Numbered from the stretch's first letter, positions 40,599-50,576 are shown. The stretch: DNA of 64,000 bases from Archangium sp. (GCA_022843845.1 JALHMW010000004.1:186001-250000), one strand, 5' to 3'. Numbers and translations are program-made. The notes: a model not told the origin generated them from the sequence alone.

Positions 40599-43102
40599 CG
40601 AACACGTCGTCGGCCCGCCTCGCTGCGGGCCTTCTGCTGGTGTGGGCGACGACGACGCTGGCCGACCCACGCGTCGAGGCTCGCCGTCACTTCAAGACGG
40701 GCATGTTCCTCATCAACGAGGGCCGCTACGACGAGGCTATTTCGGAGCTGCTCGAGGCGTACTCGATCAAGCCGCACCCGAACGTGCTCTTCAACGTCGC
40801 GCGTGCGCACGAAGCCGCAGGCCGCGCCGTCGAGGCCGTGAACTTCTACCGGCGATACCTCGACACCAACCCGCCCGACGCCGACAAGGTGCGCGAGACG
40901 CTCAACAAGCTCGAGCCGCTGCTGCCGAAGAAGGTCGAGCCGGTCGTCGAACCGGTGAAGGTGGTGGAGCCGAAGAACGATCCGAAGCCGAAGGTCAGCC
41001 CCGCCGTCGACGACGCGACGCTCGCGAAGATGGCGGCGCTGACGGAGCGGCTCGAGAAGGCCGTGGCGCAGGCCGAGCGCCGCGCCGAGGCCGATTCGGA
41101 GGGGCTCCAGACGCCGAAAGAGGCGGCCGCGGCTCCAGCGCCGACGGACGACTTCGGGGTGCCCTACGAAGAGACCGTCGTGGCCGCCGCCCGTCGAAGC
41201 CAGTCGAGCCTCGAGGCGCCCAACGCCACCACCGTCATCACCGGCGACGAGATTCGCGCGTCGGGCCTCACCAGCATTCCTGAGATTCTGCGCCGTGTGC
41301 CCGGGGCCGAGGTGATGGCGATGGGCTTCTCGAGCAGCAACCTGTCGATTCGCGGCTTCAACCAGCGCATCAACAACAAGGTGCTGGTGCTCGTCGACGG
41401 CCGCCCCGAGTACCAGGACTTCCTCGGCGTCACGCTGTGGCCCGTGCTGCCCGTGGGCATCGAGGAGATCGAGCGCATCGAGGTCATTCGTGGGCCGGCC
41501 GGAGCCCTCTACGGCGCCAACGCGATGCTCGGCGTGGTGAACATCATCACGCGCGCGCCGGGCACGGGCCCACGGGCCGAAGCGACGGGGCTGTTCGGCA
41601 ACGGCAACCTCGCGGGCGGCAGCTTCGTGGCCTCGGGCGGAGAGACGCTCAAGTACCGCGCGTCGGTGGGCTACCTGCAGGCCGACAAGTTCACGCGCGA
41701 CTACGAAGAAGGCCGGCCCGACGTCGAGAGCGCGGTGGCCGAACCGAACCTGGCCTTGCGCTCGGCCCGCGCGAACCTCACGGCCTTCTACGCCTTCAAC
41801 AAGACCTTCAGCTTGGCGGCCTCGGGCGGCGTGAACCGGCTCTTCACCGAGGTCTACGGCATCGGCCTGCTGCGCAACTTCTTCCTCGACGGCGTGGGCG
41901 GCTACGCGAAGGCCGACTTCACCGGTGGCCCCATCAAGGCGCGCTTCTTCTGGAACCACCTCAACGCGACGGCGGGCCCGCAATACAACGTGCTCGGTCA
42001 GCGCAGCCTGCAGACGACGCTCGACTCGAACGTGTTCGACGCCGAGGTGCTGTTCCAGCAGGGGTTCGACCTCGCGGGGCGCCACCAGCTCGCGGTCGGC
42101 GTCTCAGGCCGACTCAAGCGGCTCGACTGGGGCTACACCAGCGGCCTCACCGAGGAGCTCCATGCGGCTGCGTTCTTCCAGGACGAGTGGCGCGTGATTC
42201 CGTCGCTCACCATCGTCGGCAGCTTCCGCATCGATCGCCACCCGCTCATCGACAAGGGCAAGCCGGGCGTGGTGCCGTCGCCTCGCCTGTCGCTCGTCTT
42301 CTCTCCGTTCGAAGGCCACGCCTTTCGCGGCATGGTGTCGAGCGCCTTCCGGCAGCCCACCTTCCTCGAGAGCTACGTGAACCTGCCGATCCCCACGCCG
42401 GGCGTCTCGGGCGCGTCGGTGCTCACGCAGGGGAACCGGGAGCTCAAGCCAGAGAGCCTGCTGTCGTTCGAGCTCGGCTACCGCGGCGAGGCGGCGCGGC
42501 TCGGCCTCTCGTGGGACTTCGCCGGCTACATCAACTTCGTGAACAACCTGATGGTGCTCTCGGCGGTCGCGCCGTTGACCGCCGACGCGGCGTTCGACGC
42601 GCGCTCGCAGACGTACCTGCTGGGGCGTTCGACGTTCGTGAACGACCCGGGCAACTACCGCGCGATCGGTGGCGAGCTGGGCCTGACGTGGAACGCGACG
42701 CGAGGCCTCGACCTGCGCGCCTCGGCGGCGGTGCAGACGATTCAGTCGGTCGAGAACGCAGCGGTGTGTGGCGCCTGCACCCAGGCGCCTGCGCTCAAGC
42801 TCAACGGTGGCGTCATCTATCGCAGCCCCGTCAACCTCGACGTCTCGGCCGACCTCTCGTACGTGACGAGCACCGTCTGGGTCGAGCGGGAGCCGTCGCC
42901 GAGCGACCCCACGCAGATCCTCAACGTGCGCAACGCGCTGCCCGGCTTCGCGGTGGTGAACGCGCGCATCGCCTACCGGTTCCTCGACGACAAGGTGACC
43001 TTCGCGGTGGTGGGCCAGCAGCTCGCGGCCGCGCACCAGGAGCACCCGTTCGGCAACAACATCAACCGCCGCGTCTTCGCGCAGCTCTCGGTGCAACCAT
43101 GA
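40595..43102 (+). CDS. TonB-dependent outer-membrane receptor with N-terminal TPR
   Basis: 835 residues. A signal peptide (MTNTSSARLAAGLLLVWATT) is followed by a TPR-like helical region (about 30-130; NEGRYDEAISELLEAYSIKP), then a TonB-box-like segment EETVVAA near residue 191. The plug domain (about 200-330) has VLVLVDGRPEYQDF and IEVIRGPAGALYGANAMLGV, then a 22-strand-type barrel ending RRVFAQLSVQP. It imports a ligand across the outer membrane. It overlaps the kinase gene upstream and the lipoprotein gene downstream by ATGA. The substrate is unknown. Confidence 0.92.
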   Translation: MTNTSSARLAAGLLLVWATTTLADPRVEARRHFKTGMFLINEGRYDEAISELLEAYSIKPHPNVLFNVARAHEAAGRAVEAVNFYRRYLDTNPPDADKVRETLNKLEPLLPKKVEPVVEPVKVVEPKNDPKPKVSPAVDDATLAKMAALTERLEKAVAQAERRAEADSEGLQTPKEAAAAPAPTDDFGVPYEETVVAAARRSQSSLEAPNATTVITGDEIRASGLTSIPEILRRVPGAEVMAMGFSSSNLSIRGFNQRINNKVLVLVDGRPEYQDFLGVTLWPVLPVGIEEIERIEVIRGPAGALYGANAMLGVVNIITRAPGTGPRAEATGLFGNGNLAGGSFVASGGETLKYRASVGYLQADKFTRDYEEGRPDVESAVAEPNLALRSARANLTAFYAFNKTFSLAASGGVNRLFTEVYGIGLLRNFFLDGVGGYAKADFTGGPIKARFFWNHLNATAGPQYNVLGQRSLQTTLDSNVFDAEVLFQQGFDLAGRHQLAVGVSGRLKRLDWGYTSGLTEELHAAAFFQDEWRVIPSLTIVGSFRIDRHPLIDKGKPGVVPSPRLSLVFSPFEGHAFRGMVSSAFRQPTFLESYVNLPIPTPGVSGASVLTQGNRELKPESLLSFELGYRGEAARLGLSWDFAGYINFVNNLMVLSAVAPLTADAAFDARSQTYLLGRSTFVNDPGNYRAIGGELGLTWNATRGLDLRASAAVQTIQSVENAAVCGACTQAPALKLNGGVIYRSPVNLDVSADLSYVTSTVWVEREPSPSDPTQILNVRNALPGFAVVNARIAYRFLDDKVTFAVVGQQLAAAHQEHPFGNNINRRVFAQLSVQP

Positions 43103-44328
43103 CGCGCTTTTGCTTCAGCCTCGTGCTGATCGTCGTCCTCTCGAGCTGTGAGCCGCCGCCGGTCTTCCCCGGCGCCGATCGCCGGCAGAACTCGAGGCCT
43201 GCGCGCATCGAGGGCGAGGTGGTGGTGTCGTCGACGGCCCGCGGCAACGTCGTGGTGTTGCTCTTCGACGCGGCCCGCCCTCCTCCACCGACGGGAACCG
43301 GGCGGCCGCTCACGTTCGCGCTGGTGCCGCGCCTGAGGCTCTTCGGCGACGTGGGTGACTTCGACACCGGACCCTTCGTCGCGCCGTTCGCGTTCTCGTT
43401 CGTCAACCCCGGCCAGTACCAGGTGCGCGCCTTCATCGACGCGAACGACGACTTCGTGCCCTGGTACGGCGTGACGAACGAGGTGAACAGCGGCGACGTC
43501 GGCGGCGCGGCCATCGACTCCATCAGCAGGCTGCCGTTGACCATCATCGTGCCCGCGCAGGAAGACGGAACGCCGACGCCTGTGCTCGATGTTCCCGTGA
43601 GCATCGCAGACACCGCGCGCGTGCCCGTCGACCGGCCCGTCTTCGAGGTCGCGATGGCTGGAACGAACGTGCCGCTCACCGAGGTGATGCTGGCGGGGGC
43701 TCCGTTGGCGCTCGACCTGCGCGTCAAGCCCGTCACCGACGGCGTCATGCGCCAGGCGCAGCCGATCTTCCTCGCGCGCTTCGTCGACGACAACGGCGAC
43801 GGCATGCCCGACGACGCGAATGGAGACGGGGTGCCCGACATGTGGCCGCGCGTGGTGGTGCGGAAGATGGCCAACGAGGCGGTCGGGGTGAACCCCCTCG
43901 CTGACGAGAACGATCTCGATCGCAACGGCGTCATCGACGAGACCGGCGCTGACTACGATCACGTGAACCCGATGGGCGGAGCCACCATCCCCGCTGACGG
44001 CACGCCCGATCTCGTGGTGCTCGCTGCGGGCATCAACCCGACGGAGCTCGCTCCTCAGCTGCTCGACGCCATGGGCCGGGTGAAGACCACGCCGACGCCC
44101 ATCACGCGTCTGCCCATCGTCATTCGCCCCACCGCGCTCGACGCGACGGACTCCCGTCGTCCGGTGCCCATCAAGGGCGTGCCCGAGGGCCGCTACGCCA
44201 TCACGGTGATTCAGCAGACCGGCCAGACGTGGCGTGTGCCCAACGAGCTGCAAGACGGGCTCGCCACCCGGTTCGGGCTGCCCGTCGTGCCGAGCCAGAC
44301 CTTCGTGGTGCGCGTCGGCCCGCGGTGA
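43099..44328 (+). CDS. Lipoprotein with EF-hand-like repeats
   Basis: 409 residues. The lipobox is VLSSC at about residues 13-17, then a beta-rich domain and Asp-rich loops such as DDNGDGMPDDANGDGVPD and DLDRNGVIDE that resemble calcium-binding thrombospondin type 3 or EF-hand-like repeats. It is the third gene of the kinase-receptor operon (ATGA overlap). It may be the surface partner of the TonB receptor. Family not recognised. Confidence 0.8.
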   Translation: MTRFCFSLVLIVVLSSCEPPPVFPGADRRQNSRPARIEGEVVVSSTARGNVVVLLFDAARPPPPTGTGRPLTFALVPRLRLFGDVGDFDTGPFVAPFAFSFVNPGQYQVRAFIDANDDFVPWYGVTNEVNSGDVGGAAIDSISRLPLTIIVPAQEDGTPTPVLDVPVSIADTARVPVDRPVFEVAMAGTNVPLTEVMLAGAPLALDLRVKPVTDGVMRQAQPIFLARFVDDNGDGMPDDANGDGVPDMWPRVVVRKMANEAVGVNPLADENDLDRNGVIDETGADYDHVNPMGGATIPADGTPDLVVLAAGINPTELAPQLLDAMGRVKTTPTPITRLPIVIRPTALDATDSRRPVPIKGVPEGRYAITVIQQTGQTWRVPNELQDGLATRFGLPVVPSQTFVVRVGPR

Positions 44329-44407
44329 CGCAAAGGTGACGGCTTCGCCTGTTCCGTCGGGAGCCCGGTGGTGTATGGGCCAGCCACACCTGCAGTGGGG
44401 GCTCACC

Positions 44408-44944
44408 ATGACGGCAAAGAAGACGACGAAGACGACCACGAAGGCGAAGCGTCCTGCGAAGAAGAAGACCGAGGCGAAGACCGCGACGCCGGCGATCGCG
44501 AAGCCGCTGAACGACATCTACTCGCTGCAGCTCGGCACCGGCTTCAGCCTGCTGACCCAGCTCGTCCCCGGCGGCGCGGTCGCGGTGACGCGGGTTCCGG
44601 CCGGCGCTGACCTCGCGGTGTCGTACTGGAAGGAGCCCACGCACCGGGCCCACCCTGAGGCGAAGCTGACGCGCATCACCATGCACGTGCGGCTCGACGG
44701 CGTGCTCCTGACCCCGCTCGTCGTCGCGCAGCGTGACGACTCGGACCGGCTCGTGCGGCTGTCGCCGATGATGACCGTGCCCGCCAACGGCAAGCTCTTC
44801 GAGTACTGGTTCGAGCTCGAGACCGACGCGAACGAGACGCTCTGGGACAGCAACTGGGGCAACAACCACTGGCTCGAGCTGGTCGACGCGTCGGGAACCA
44901 CGAGCTCGGCTGCGGCCACGCCGTCGAACCACGCCGAAGCCTGA
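44408..44944 (+). CDS. Lys-rich-tailed beta-domain protein
   Basis: 178 residues from the ATG at 44408 (GGGGG upstream); an ATG at 44375 would lengthen it. The first 35 residues are a Lys- and Ala-rich tail (KKTTKTTTKAKRPAKKK) with no signal peptide. The rest is a beta-sandwich-like domain ending LWDSNWGNNHWLEL, which faintly resembles carbohydrate-binding CBM21-type ends. Function unknown. Confidence 0.68.
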   Translation: MTAKKTTKTTTKAKRPAKKKTEAKTATPAIAKPLNDIYSLQLGTGFSLLTQLVPGGAVAVTRVPAGADLAVSYWKEPTHRAHPEAKLTRITMHVRLDGVLLTPLVVAQRDDSDRLVRLSPMMTVPANGKLFEYWFELETDANETLWDSNWGNNHWLELVDASGTTSSAAATPSNHAEA

Positions 44945-44989
44945 CCTGCGGCATGGAGCGCTTGTGGTGAACGCCTTCGGAGCTGCTCC

Positions 44990-45907
44990 ATGTTGACGGC
45001 GGTGTTGTCTCGCGCCGAGGTCTCGCGGCACATGCAGGCGCTGCACCTGCTGACCGAGGTGCGCCAGGCGTTCGGCACGCGCGGCCTGGTGGGGACGGAG
45101 CAGTCGAGCTTCGACGCTCCGTCGGGAAACGGACCGACGCTGGTTCGGCAGGGGACGCACCCGCGCATTCCGGCGTGGAGCCTGATGGTCCGCGCTGCGC
45201 TCCCGGCCTCGTCGAAGTCGTCGGGCGCGCTGCTGCAGCTGCACGACAAAGAGAGCGGTCAGCTGCTGGCCGTGATGGATGGTGGGCACCTCACGGCGTT
45301 GCGCGCGTCCATCGTCGGAGCGCTGGCGGCCGACGTCCTGGCGAAGCCCGAGGCGAAGAACGTCGCGCTGCTGGGAACGGGGCCTGCGGTGTCGAGCGCG
45401 CTGAAAGCCCTGCGGCTGGTGCGAACGCTCGAGCGCGTCACCTTGTACGACTTCGATCTCGCCGCCTCGACGGAGCAGGCGCTCAAGCTGCACCAGACGC
45501 TCTCGGCTCGCGTGCGCGCGTGCGAGTCACCGGAAGAAGCCGTGTCGCGCGCCGATCTCGTGGTGCTCGCGGGGAACGTGCCGCTGCCGACTGATTCCCT
45601 CGCGCCCGGCACGCACGTGACGGTGATGAACGCCGAGAAGCACCTCGTCGCGCCGCTGCCGCCGAGCTTGATGGAGCGCGCGCGCTGTTTCTGTGACGAC
45701 GTACGGGCGCCGATGCCGTGGGCTCCGAAGCTGATGGGTGAGCTCGCGCAGGCGATCAGCGGCGCGGTGCCCGCGAGGACGTCGGCGGATGATGTGACGG
45801 TGTTCTTCTCGATCGGCCCACCGTTCCTCGATCTCGTGGCGGCGTGGCATGTCTACGAAGGCGCGAAGGCCGACGAGACGTTGACCCGGCTCGATCTCGA
45901 GGCGTGA
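44990..45907 (+). CDS. Ornithine cyclodeaminase / mu-crystallin-like protein
   Basis: 305 residues. The Rossmann core is typical of the family: LAVMDGGHLTALRASIVGAL, then KNVALLGTGPAVSSALKAL and VTLYDFD. The family's substrate-binding Lys, normally in a KxVN-like segment, is replaced around MVRAALPASSKSSG, so activity on ornithine is doubtful. It might instead be a ketimine reductase-type or other NAD(P)-dependent enzyme. It converges on an SRPBCC-type gene. Confidence 0.8.
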   Translation: MLTAVLSRAEVSRHMQALHLLTEVRQAFGTRGLVGTEQSSFDAPSGNGPTLVRQGTHPRIPAWSLMVRAALPASSKSSGALLQLHDKESGQLLAVMDGGHLTALRASIVGALAADVLAKPEAKNVALLGTGPAVSSALKALRLVRTLERVTLYDFDLAASTEQALKLHQTLSARVRACESPEEAVSRADLVVLAGNVPLPTDSLAPGTHVTVMNAEKHLVAPLPPSLMERARCFCDDVRAPMPWAPKLMGELAQAISGAVPARTSADDVTVFFSIGPPFLDLVAAWHVYEGAKADETLTRLDLEA

Positions 45908-45921
45908 GCAACCGCCAAGGC

Positions 45922-46308
45922 TCAGCGCCGGCCCACGAACTCGACGAACGCGCGCACGACGTCGGCTTCGTGGCCGGGCCCGCGCTCCTGCTCCTTGAGC
46001 GCCTCGAGGTGGTAGTGCATCACGCAGCCGGTCGCTGCCGGCTCGAACCACACGCTCCCCGACACGCCGTCACGCACGCCCGAAGACGGCACCCAGCGCG
46101 ACTTGCAGGCATCGTCGTCCCACACGAAGACGAGCGCGTAGGCCAGCGACTCGCCGAACTCGTAGAACACCTCGAGCGGCCGGCCGCGCGCATCGGAGCG
46201 CACCACCTTCACCGTCTTCAGGCCCGGCACCCAACGGCGCTGCTGAACGACGTCACAAAACGCCCGGTAGGCCTCTGGAGCCGAGAGTGTGAGCGGCTGC
46301 ACTTCCAT
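45922..46308 (-). CDS. SRPBCC-fold protein
   Basis: About 128 residues from the ATG at 46308 (GGGGAA upstream). The pattern MEVQPLTLSAPEAYRAFCDV, then PGLKTVKVVRSDARGRP and GCVMHYHLEALKEQ resembles START/polyketide-cyclase-like SRPBCC proteins, which bind hydrophobic ligands in a helix-grip fold. The ligand is unknown. Confidence 0.68.
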   Translation of the reverse strand: MEVQPLTLSAPEAYRAFCDVVQQRRWVPGLKTVKVVRSDARGRPLEVFYEFGESLAYALVFVWDDDACKSRWVPSSGVRDGVSGSVWFEPAATGCVMHYHLEALKEQERGPGHEADVVRAFVEFVGRR

Positions 46309-46396
46309 TTCCCCAGTGTCTCGCGAGCAACGCGCCGTTGCGTGACGAGACTGTAACAACTCAACCGTGATGGGCACGGCGGGCTATGCGCGACCC

Positions 46397-47623
46397 ATGA
46401 CTGCTGCCGCCCTCGCCTCGACCAGCCGACAGACGCCCATCGAGCGGGTACGAACCCTCGAGGAGCTGGGGCCCCGGCGCGTCACCGGCACCCCGCTCGA
46501 GAAAGAAGCGCAGGCGTTGCTCGGCCGAGAACTCGAGGGTCTCGGCTACCAGCTCGACTGGCGCGCCTTCAGGTGGACGCAGAGCCTCTACGCCAACCTC
46601 ATGGTGCACTTCGGGCTCGCGGCGCTGGCGACGGGCATCGGCCTGACGGCGCCGTTCGTCGGCGCGGCGATTCACGCGCTGGTCGCCGTCTCGTATGCGC
46701 TCGAGTCGAACCGCCGCGCGTTGCTGATCCGCAGCCTGTTCCCCTCCATCACCTCACAGAACCTGCTCGCGACGCGCCCTGCGAAGGGCACCCGGAGGAA
46801 GCGCATCGTCCTCATTGCGCACGCCGACGCCGCGTACACCGGCGTGCTCTTCCACCCGTCCATCCTCAAGGTGGCCACCGCGCAGCCACCTCCCGGGCTC
46901 GGCTTTTTCAAGAAGCAGCTCGGGATGGCGACGACGACGGTCGCGGTGATGGCGGTGCTCGAGGCGCTCGCCGGCGCCGGCGTGTGGAGCGCTCCGACGT
47001 GGCTGCGCGGCGTCATCACCATTCCGGCGACGCTCACCTTCCTGCTCAACCTCGACGTCGTCTTGCGCAACCGCGTCGTGCCCGGCGCCGGCGACAACCT
47101 CTCGGGTTGCACCGGCTCCGTCGAGCTCGCGTATCGCCTCGACGGCAAGCTGCCTGACGACGTCGAGCTCGTCATCGTCATCTCGGGCGCCGAAGAAGCG
47201 GGCACCGGCGGCGCGCTGCGGCTCGCGGAGCAGATGATGAAGACGAAGGAGTGGACGCCCGCCGACACCATCGTGCTGGGCCTCGACACCCTCTCGAACG
47301 GCACCTTGCGCGTCCTCGAAGAGGGCGAGTTCTGGCGGCTGCCGATCGCGCCCAGCCTGCTCGACGCGGTGAAGGCCGAGAACGAGGCGCGGCCCGACCT
47401 GCTCCCCGTCACCACGTATGTCATTCCCACTGGTGCCAGCGACGCGTTGCCGTTCCGCGTGCGCGGGTTCACCACGGTGACGCTCACGTGCATCGACCCT
47501 GTCATCGGCGCGCCTCGCCACTACCACTGGCCGACCGACACCTGGCGCAACCTCGACGCGGGCGAGCTGGAGCGCAGCATCGAGTTCGCCGAGCGCCTCA
47601 TTCTGCGGTTGAGCCGAAGCTGA
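46397..47623 (+). CDS. Membrane-associated M28-family metallopeptidase
   Basis: About 408 residues from the ATG at 46397; a GTG at 46367 is possible and neither has a strong ribosome site. Three or so hydrophobic segments (about 70-100, 165-185 and 195-215) suggest membrane attachment. The peptidase core has metal-binding AHAD, the bridging Asp in GAGDNLSGC, GAEEAG, GLDTL and HYHWPTD, a complete M28 set. It is likely a zinc aminopeptidase acting at the membrane. Confidence 0.85.
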   Translation: MTAAALASTSRQTPIERVRTLEELGPRRVTGTPLEKEAQALLGRELEGLGYQLDWRAFRWTQSLYANLMVHFGLAALATGIGLTAPFVGAAIHALVAVSYALESNRRALLIRSLFPSITSQNLLATRPAKGTRRKRIVLIAHADAAYTGVLFHPSILKVATAQPPPGLGFFKKQLGMATTTVAVMAVLEALAGAGVWSAPTWLRGVITIPATLTFLLNLDVVLRNRVVPGAGDNLSGCTGSVELAYRLDGKLPDDVELVIVISGAEEAGTGGALRLAEQMMKTKEWTPADTIVLGLDTLSNGTLRVLEEGEFWRLPIAPSLLDAVKAENEARPDLLPVTTYVIPTGASDALPFRVRGFTTVTLTCIDPVIGAPRHYHWPTDTWRNLDAGELERSIEFAERLILRLSRS

Positions 47624-47727
47624 GCTGAGGTTTTTCCTGACGGTGAGGCCTCGCCGCGCTGGCTCTCTCGTCAGGTGAGAAGGCCGAAACACTGGCCGCT
47701 GGCGGACGAAGCCCCGTTGACGAGAGG

Positions 47728-49896
47728 ATGCCCCCCGTGACGACTTCGCTCCGACGCCTGCTGCCGCTGCTCTGGCTCACCCTCGCTGGCTGCACCTGCG
47801 GCCCGACCGGAAAGCCGTGCCGAACGAGCGACGAGTGCAACACAGGGCAGGTCTGCATTCAGGGCCAATGCCGTGGCGGCACCTCTGACGTCGACTCCGG
47901 CGTTCGCGCGGGAGGCAGCGCGGGCGCGGGCGCCGACGCCGGCTCGATGGCCGGTGGCAGTGCGGCCGGTGGAGCAGCTGGCGGCATGGCTGTCCTCGAT
48001 GCGGTGGCGGTGGAGATCGACCCGCCGATGGCGACCCTCACCACGACGCCGGGCAACGCGATCAGGCAGACCTTCACCGCGAAGCTGCGGCTGCGTGATG
48101 GCAGCTTCCGCACCGCAGGCGTGATTCCCACGTGGAGCGTGATGACTCGCACGTACGGCGACATGAACAGCGTCACCGGTGAGTTCACCGCCACTGGTGC
48201 CCAGGGCGGCACCACCACCATCTCGGCCTCGGTCGTCGCGCCGGGCACCTCGACGACGCTGGTCGGCACCGCGAGCGTCACCATTCAGCTCACGCGCACG
48301 GTCACCGGCCCCGGCATTCCGGGCACCATTCTCTCGAACTTCGCCACGCTGCTGCCGTTCGACCCGACGTTGTCGGCCGACCTCGCCTACCCGCTCGACC
48401 ACGCCGTGATGCCGCAGAACGTCTTCCCGGCCGATCTGCAGTGGCTCAATGGCGCGCCCGGCGACTTCTTCCGCGTCACCTTGAAGAAGCCGAACGCCGA
48501 GATCATCGCCTTCTTCCAGCACTCGGGCCCGGGCTTCGACAACCACTGGCTCGTCGAGGCCGCGGCCTGGAGAGCGTTCGCGCAGACCAACCCCGACGTC
48601 GAGGGCGTCATCACGGTCGATCGCTGGTCGGCGGCGACGCAGGCGGCGTACCGCTCCAACGAGGTGCGCGTGCGCTTCGCGAGGGCTGCGCTCACCGGCA
48701 GCGTCTACTACTGGGCCGTCAACGAAGGCCGCGTGTACCGCATCGACGACGGCACCAACCAACGCATCGCCTTCATGCCCACGCCGCCATCGGTGCCAGG
48801 GAGCGAGACCGACCGCTGCCTGGGCTGCCACACCGTCTCGCCGAGCGGCCGCTACATGGCCGGGCGTATGGGCGGCGGCGACAACTTCGGCACCGTGTTC
48901 GATCTCACGGCAAACCTCACGGGCGACCCGCCGCCGAGCCTCTTCAGCGCCATGCAACAGAAGTGGTGGTTCTCGACGTGGAGCCCGAACGAAGACCGGT
49001 TGATCATCACCACCGGCCCGAGCCCCACCGGCCTCTCGCTGATGAACGCGATGACGGGAGTGCTGGTGCCGCCGCTCGGCGCGGGGCTGCCGGCGAACAA
49101 CGTCACGCACCCGGCGTGGTCGCCCGATGGGACGGCGATCGCGCTCGTGTCGGACGTGAGCGACTGGGGCACCGACTATCAGGACGGCACCATCTCGCTC
49201 ATTCCCGTCACCGGACCGGACACCTTCGGCGCGATGCAGCCGCTTCTCTCTGGCGTCAGCCCGTCGATTCCCAACCGGCCAGCGAACCTTCGCGCGCCGT
49301 CCTACCCGGTGTGGACGCCCGACTCGCGGCGCATCGTCTTCGCACAGGGCGCCTCGGCGCGCTCGTCGACGCAGCCGGCGATCCTCTACATCATGCAGCG
49401 CGACGGCTCCGACATCCGTCAGCTCTCGAAGGCCAACGGGCCGCGCGACCTGTCGTTCGAGCCGCGCATGTCGCCGTTCGACTCGGGCGGGTACTACTGG
49501 CTCGCGTTCCTCTCTCGTCGTGACTACGGCAACGCGCCGGCTGGGACGAGGGGCGCCAACCGCGAGCAGATCTGGGTGACGGCCATCAAGAAGAACCCGG
49601 CGGCTGGAGAGGACCCCAGCGAGGTCGGCTACTGGTTGCCCGGCCAGTCGGCGCAGTCGCGCAACATCTCGGCGTACTGGGCCGCGCGCGCGTGCCGGCA
49701 GACCGGCGTGGGCTGCAGCGTGAACTCGGAGTGCTGCACCAACGAGTGCCGCCCGCCTGCTGCTGGTGGGCCCTCGGTGTGCTCGCCGCCGCCGGCCAAC
49801 ATGTGCCGTGTCGAAGGCCAGAGCTGCAGCATGACGAGTGATTGCTGCACGACGCTGACGTGCACCAACAACGTGTGCTCAGGCGACATCAACTAG
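47728..49896 (+). CDS. Haem-binding PD40-propeller lipoprotein
   Basis: 722 residues. Lipobox LAGC at about residues 19-22, then a Cys-rich stretch and an Ala-Gly-Asp linker (GGSAGAGADAGS). After a beta-rich region comes one CxxCH haem motif (CLGCH, with TVSPSGRYMAGR following), then PD40/TolB-like repeats (HPAWSPDGTAIALVSDVSDW, PVWTPDSRRIVFAQG). The C-terminus has Cys-rich repeats ending SDCCTTLTCTNNVCSGDIN. Likely a surface redox or binding protein; function unknown. Confidence 0.83.
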   Translation: MPPVTTSLRRLLPLLWLTLAGCTCGPTGKPCRTSDECNTGQVCIQGQCRGGTSDVDSGVRAGGSAGAGADAGSMAGGSAAGGAAGGMAVLDAVAVEIDPPMATLTTTPGNAIRQTFTAKLRLRDGSFRTAGVIPTWSVMTRTYGDMNSVTGEFTATGAQGGTTTISASVVAPGTSTTLVGTASVTIQLTRTVTGPGIPGTILSNFATLLPFDPTLSADLAYPLDHAVMPQNVFPADLQWLNGAPGDFFRVTLKKPNAEIIAFFQHSGPGFDNHWLVEAAAWRAFAQTNPDVEGVITVDRWSAATQAAYRSNEVRVRFARAALTGSVYYWAVNEGRVYRIDDGTNQRIAFMPTPPSVPGSETDRCLGCHTVSPSGRYMAGRMGGGDNFGTVFDLTANLTGDPPPSLFSAMQQKWWFSTWSPNEDRLIITTGPSPTGLSLMNAMTGVLVPPLGAGLPANNVTHPAWSPDGTAIALVSDVSDWGTDYQDGTISLIPVTGPDTFGAMQPLLSGVSPSIPNRPANLRAPSYPVWTPDSRRIVFAQGASARSSTQPAILYIMQRDGSDIRQLSKANGPRDLSFEPRMSPFDSGGYYWLAFLSRRDYGNAPAGTRGANREQIWVTAIKKNPAAGEDPSEVGYWLPGQSAQSRNISAYWAARACRQTGVGCSVNSECCTNECRPPAAGGPSVCSPPPANMCRVEGQSCSMTSDCCTTLTCTNNVCSGDIN

Positions 49897-49905
49897 CGCG
49901 GCGAC

Positions 49906-50475
49906 TCAGCGCAACCACCAGCGGGTCAGCTCGAAGGCCGCGTCAGGAAACGGAGCCACCCCGGTCACCACGTCATCCTCCGACCAGGTCCCGAGCAGAC
50001 TCCACCGGCCGGCAGCCAACGCGAAGGCCTCGAGGACGTGGGCCTCGTCGATGATCCACAGGTGTGGGATGTGTTGCGCGGCGTACAGCTCACGCTTCGG
50101 GCCCAGGTCCTTGCGCCGAGTCGAGTCGCTCAGGATCTCGCACACCCAGTCTGGCCTGATGACGACAGGGTTCTCGTGTTCGTGCCCTGCGAGGCGAGCG
50201 CGAAGCCAGCCTGAGACATCGGGAACCACCTGCTCGAGCGTCGGGAAACGAACTTCGACCTCAGGAAGAATGAGCCAACCCGCAGGCGGTGGTTTCCCTC
50301 CACCACCAAAGCGCAGCGCGCCCGTCACCTCACCCTCGACGTTCTGGTGGCCGGGCGTGGGCCGACCCATGACGTAGAGCTCGCCGTCGATGACCTCGCC
50401 CGTCATGCGCTCCGGGAGCCGCGCGACTTCTTCGAGCAGTTCGGCGTTAGAGCGCTTCTTGAGAGCGACAGTCAC
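49906..50475 (-). CDS. Uma2-family (DUF820) nuclease-like protein
   Basis: 189 residues. The family pattern is clear: YVMGRPTPGHQNVEGEVTG, then VVPDVSGWLRARL, PDWVCEILSDSTRRKDL and KRELYAAQHIPHLWIID. Uma2 proteins have a PD-(D/E)XK fold and are often found in many copies, usually without known function. It is divergent from purL. Confidence 0.9.
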   Translation of the reverse strand: MTVALKKRSNAELLEEVARLPERMTGEVIDGELYVMGRPTPGHQNVEGEVTGALRFGGGGKPPPAGWLILPEVEVRFPTLEQVVPDVSGWLRARLAGHEHENPVVIRPDWVCEILSDSTRRKDLGPKRELYAAQHIPHLWIIDEAHVLEAFALAAGRWSLLGTWSEDDVVTGVAPFPDAAFELTRWWLR

Positions 50476-50576
50476 GAACGGAAGCGTAGCAAGCGTGGGC
50501 CGCGCCCGGAACCGACGGACCTGCCTGCTGCACCTTGCCGCTTCCTACGGGGCGCACCTGAGGCAGAGTGCCCGCC

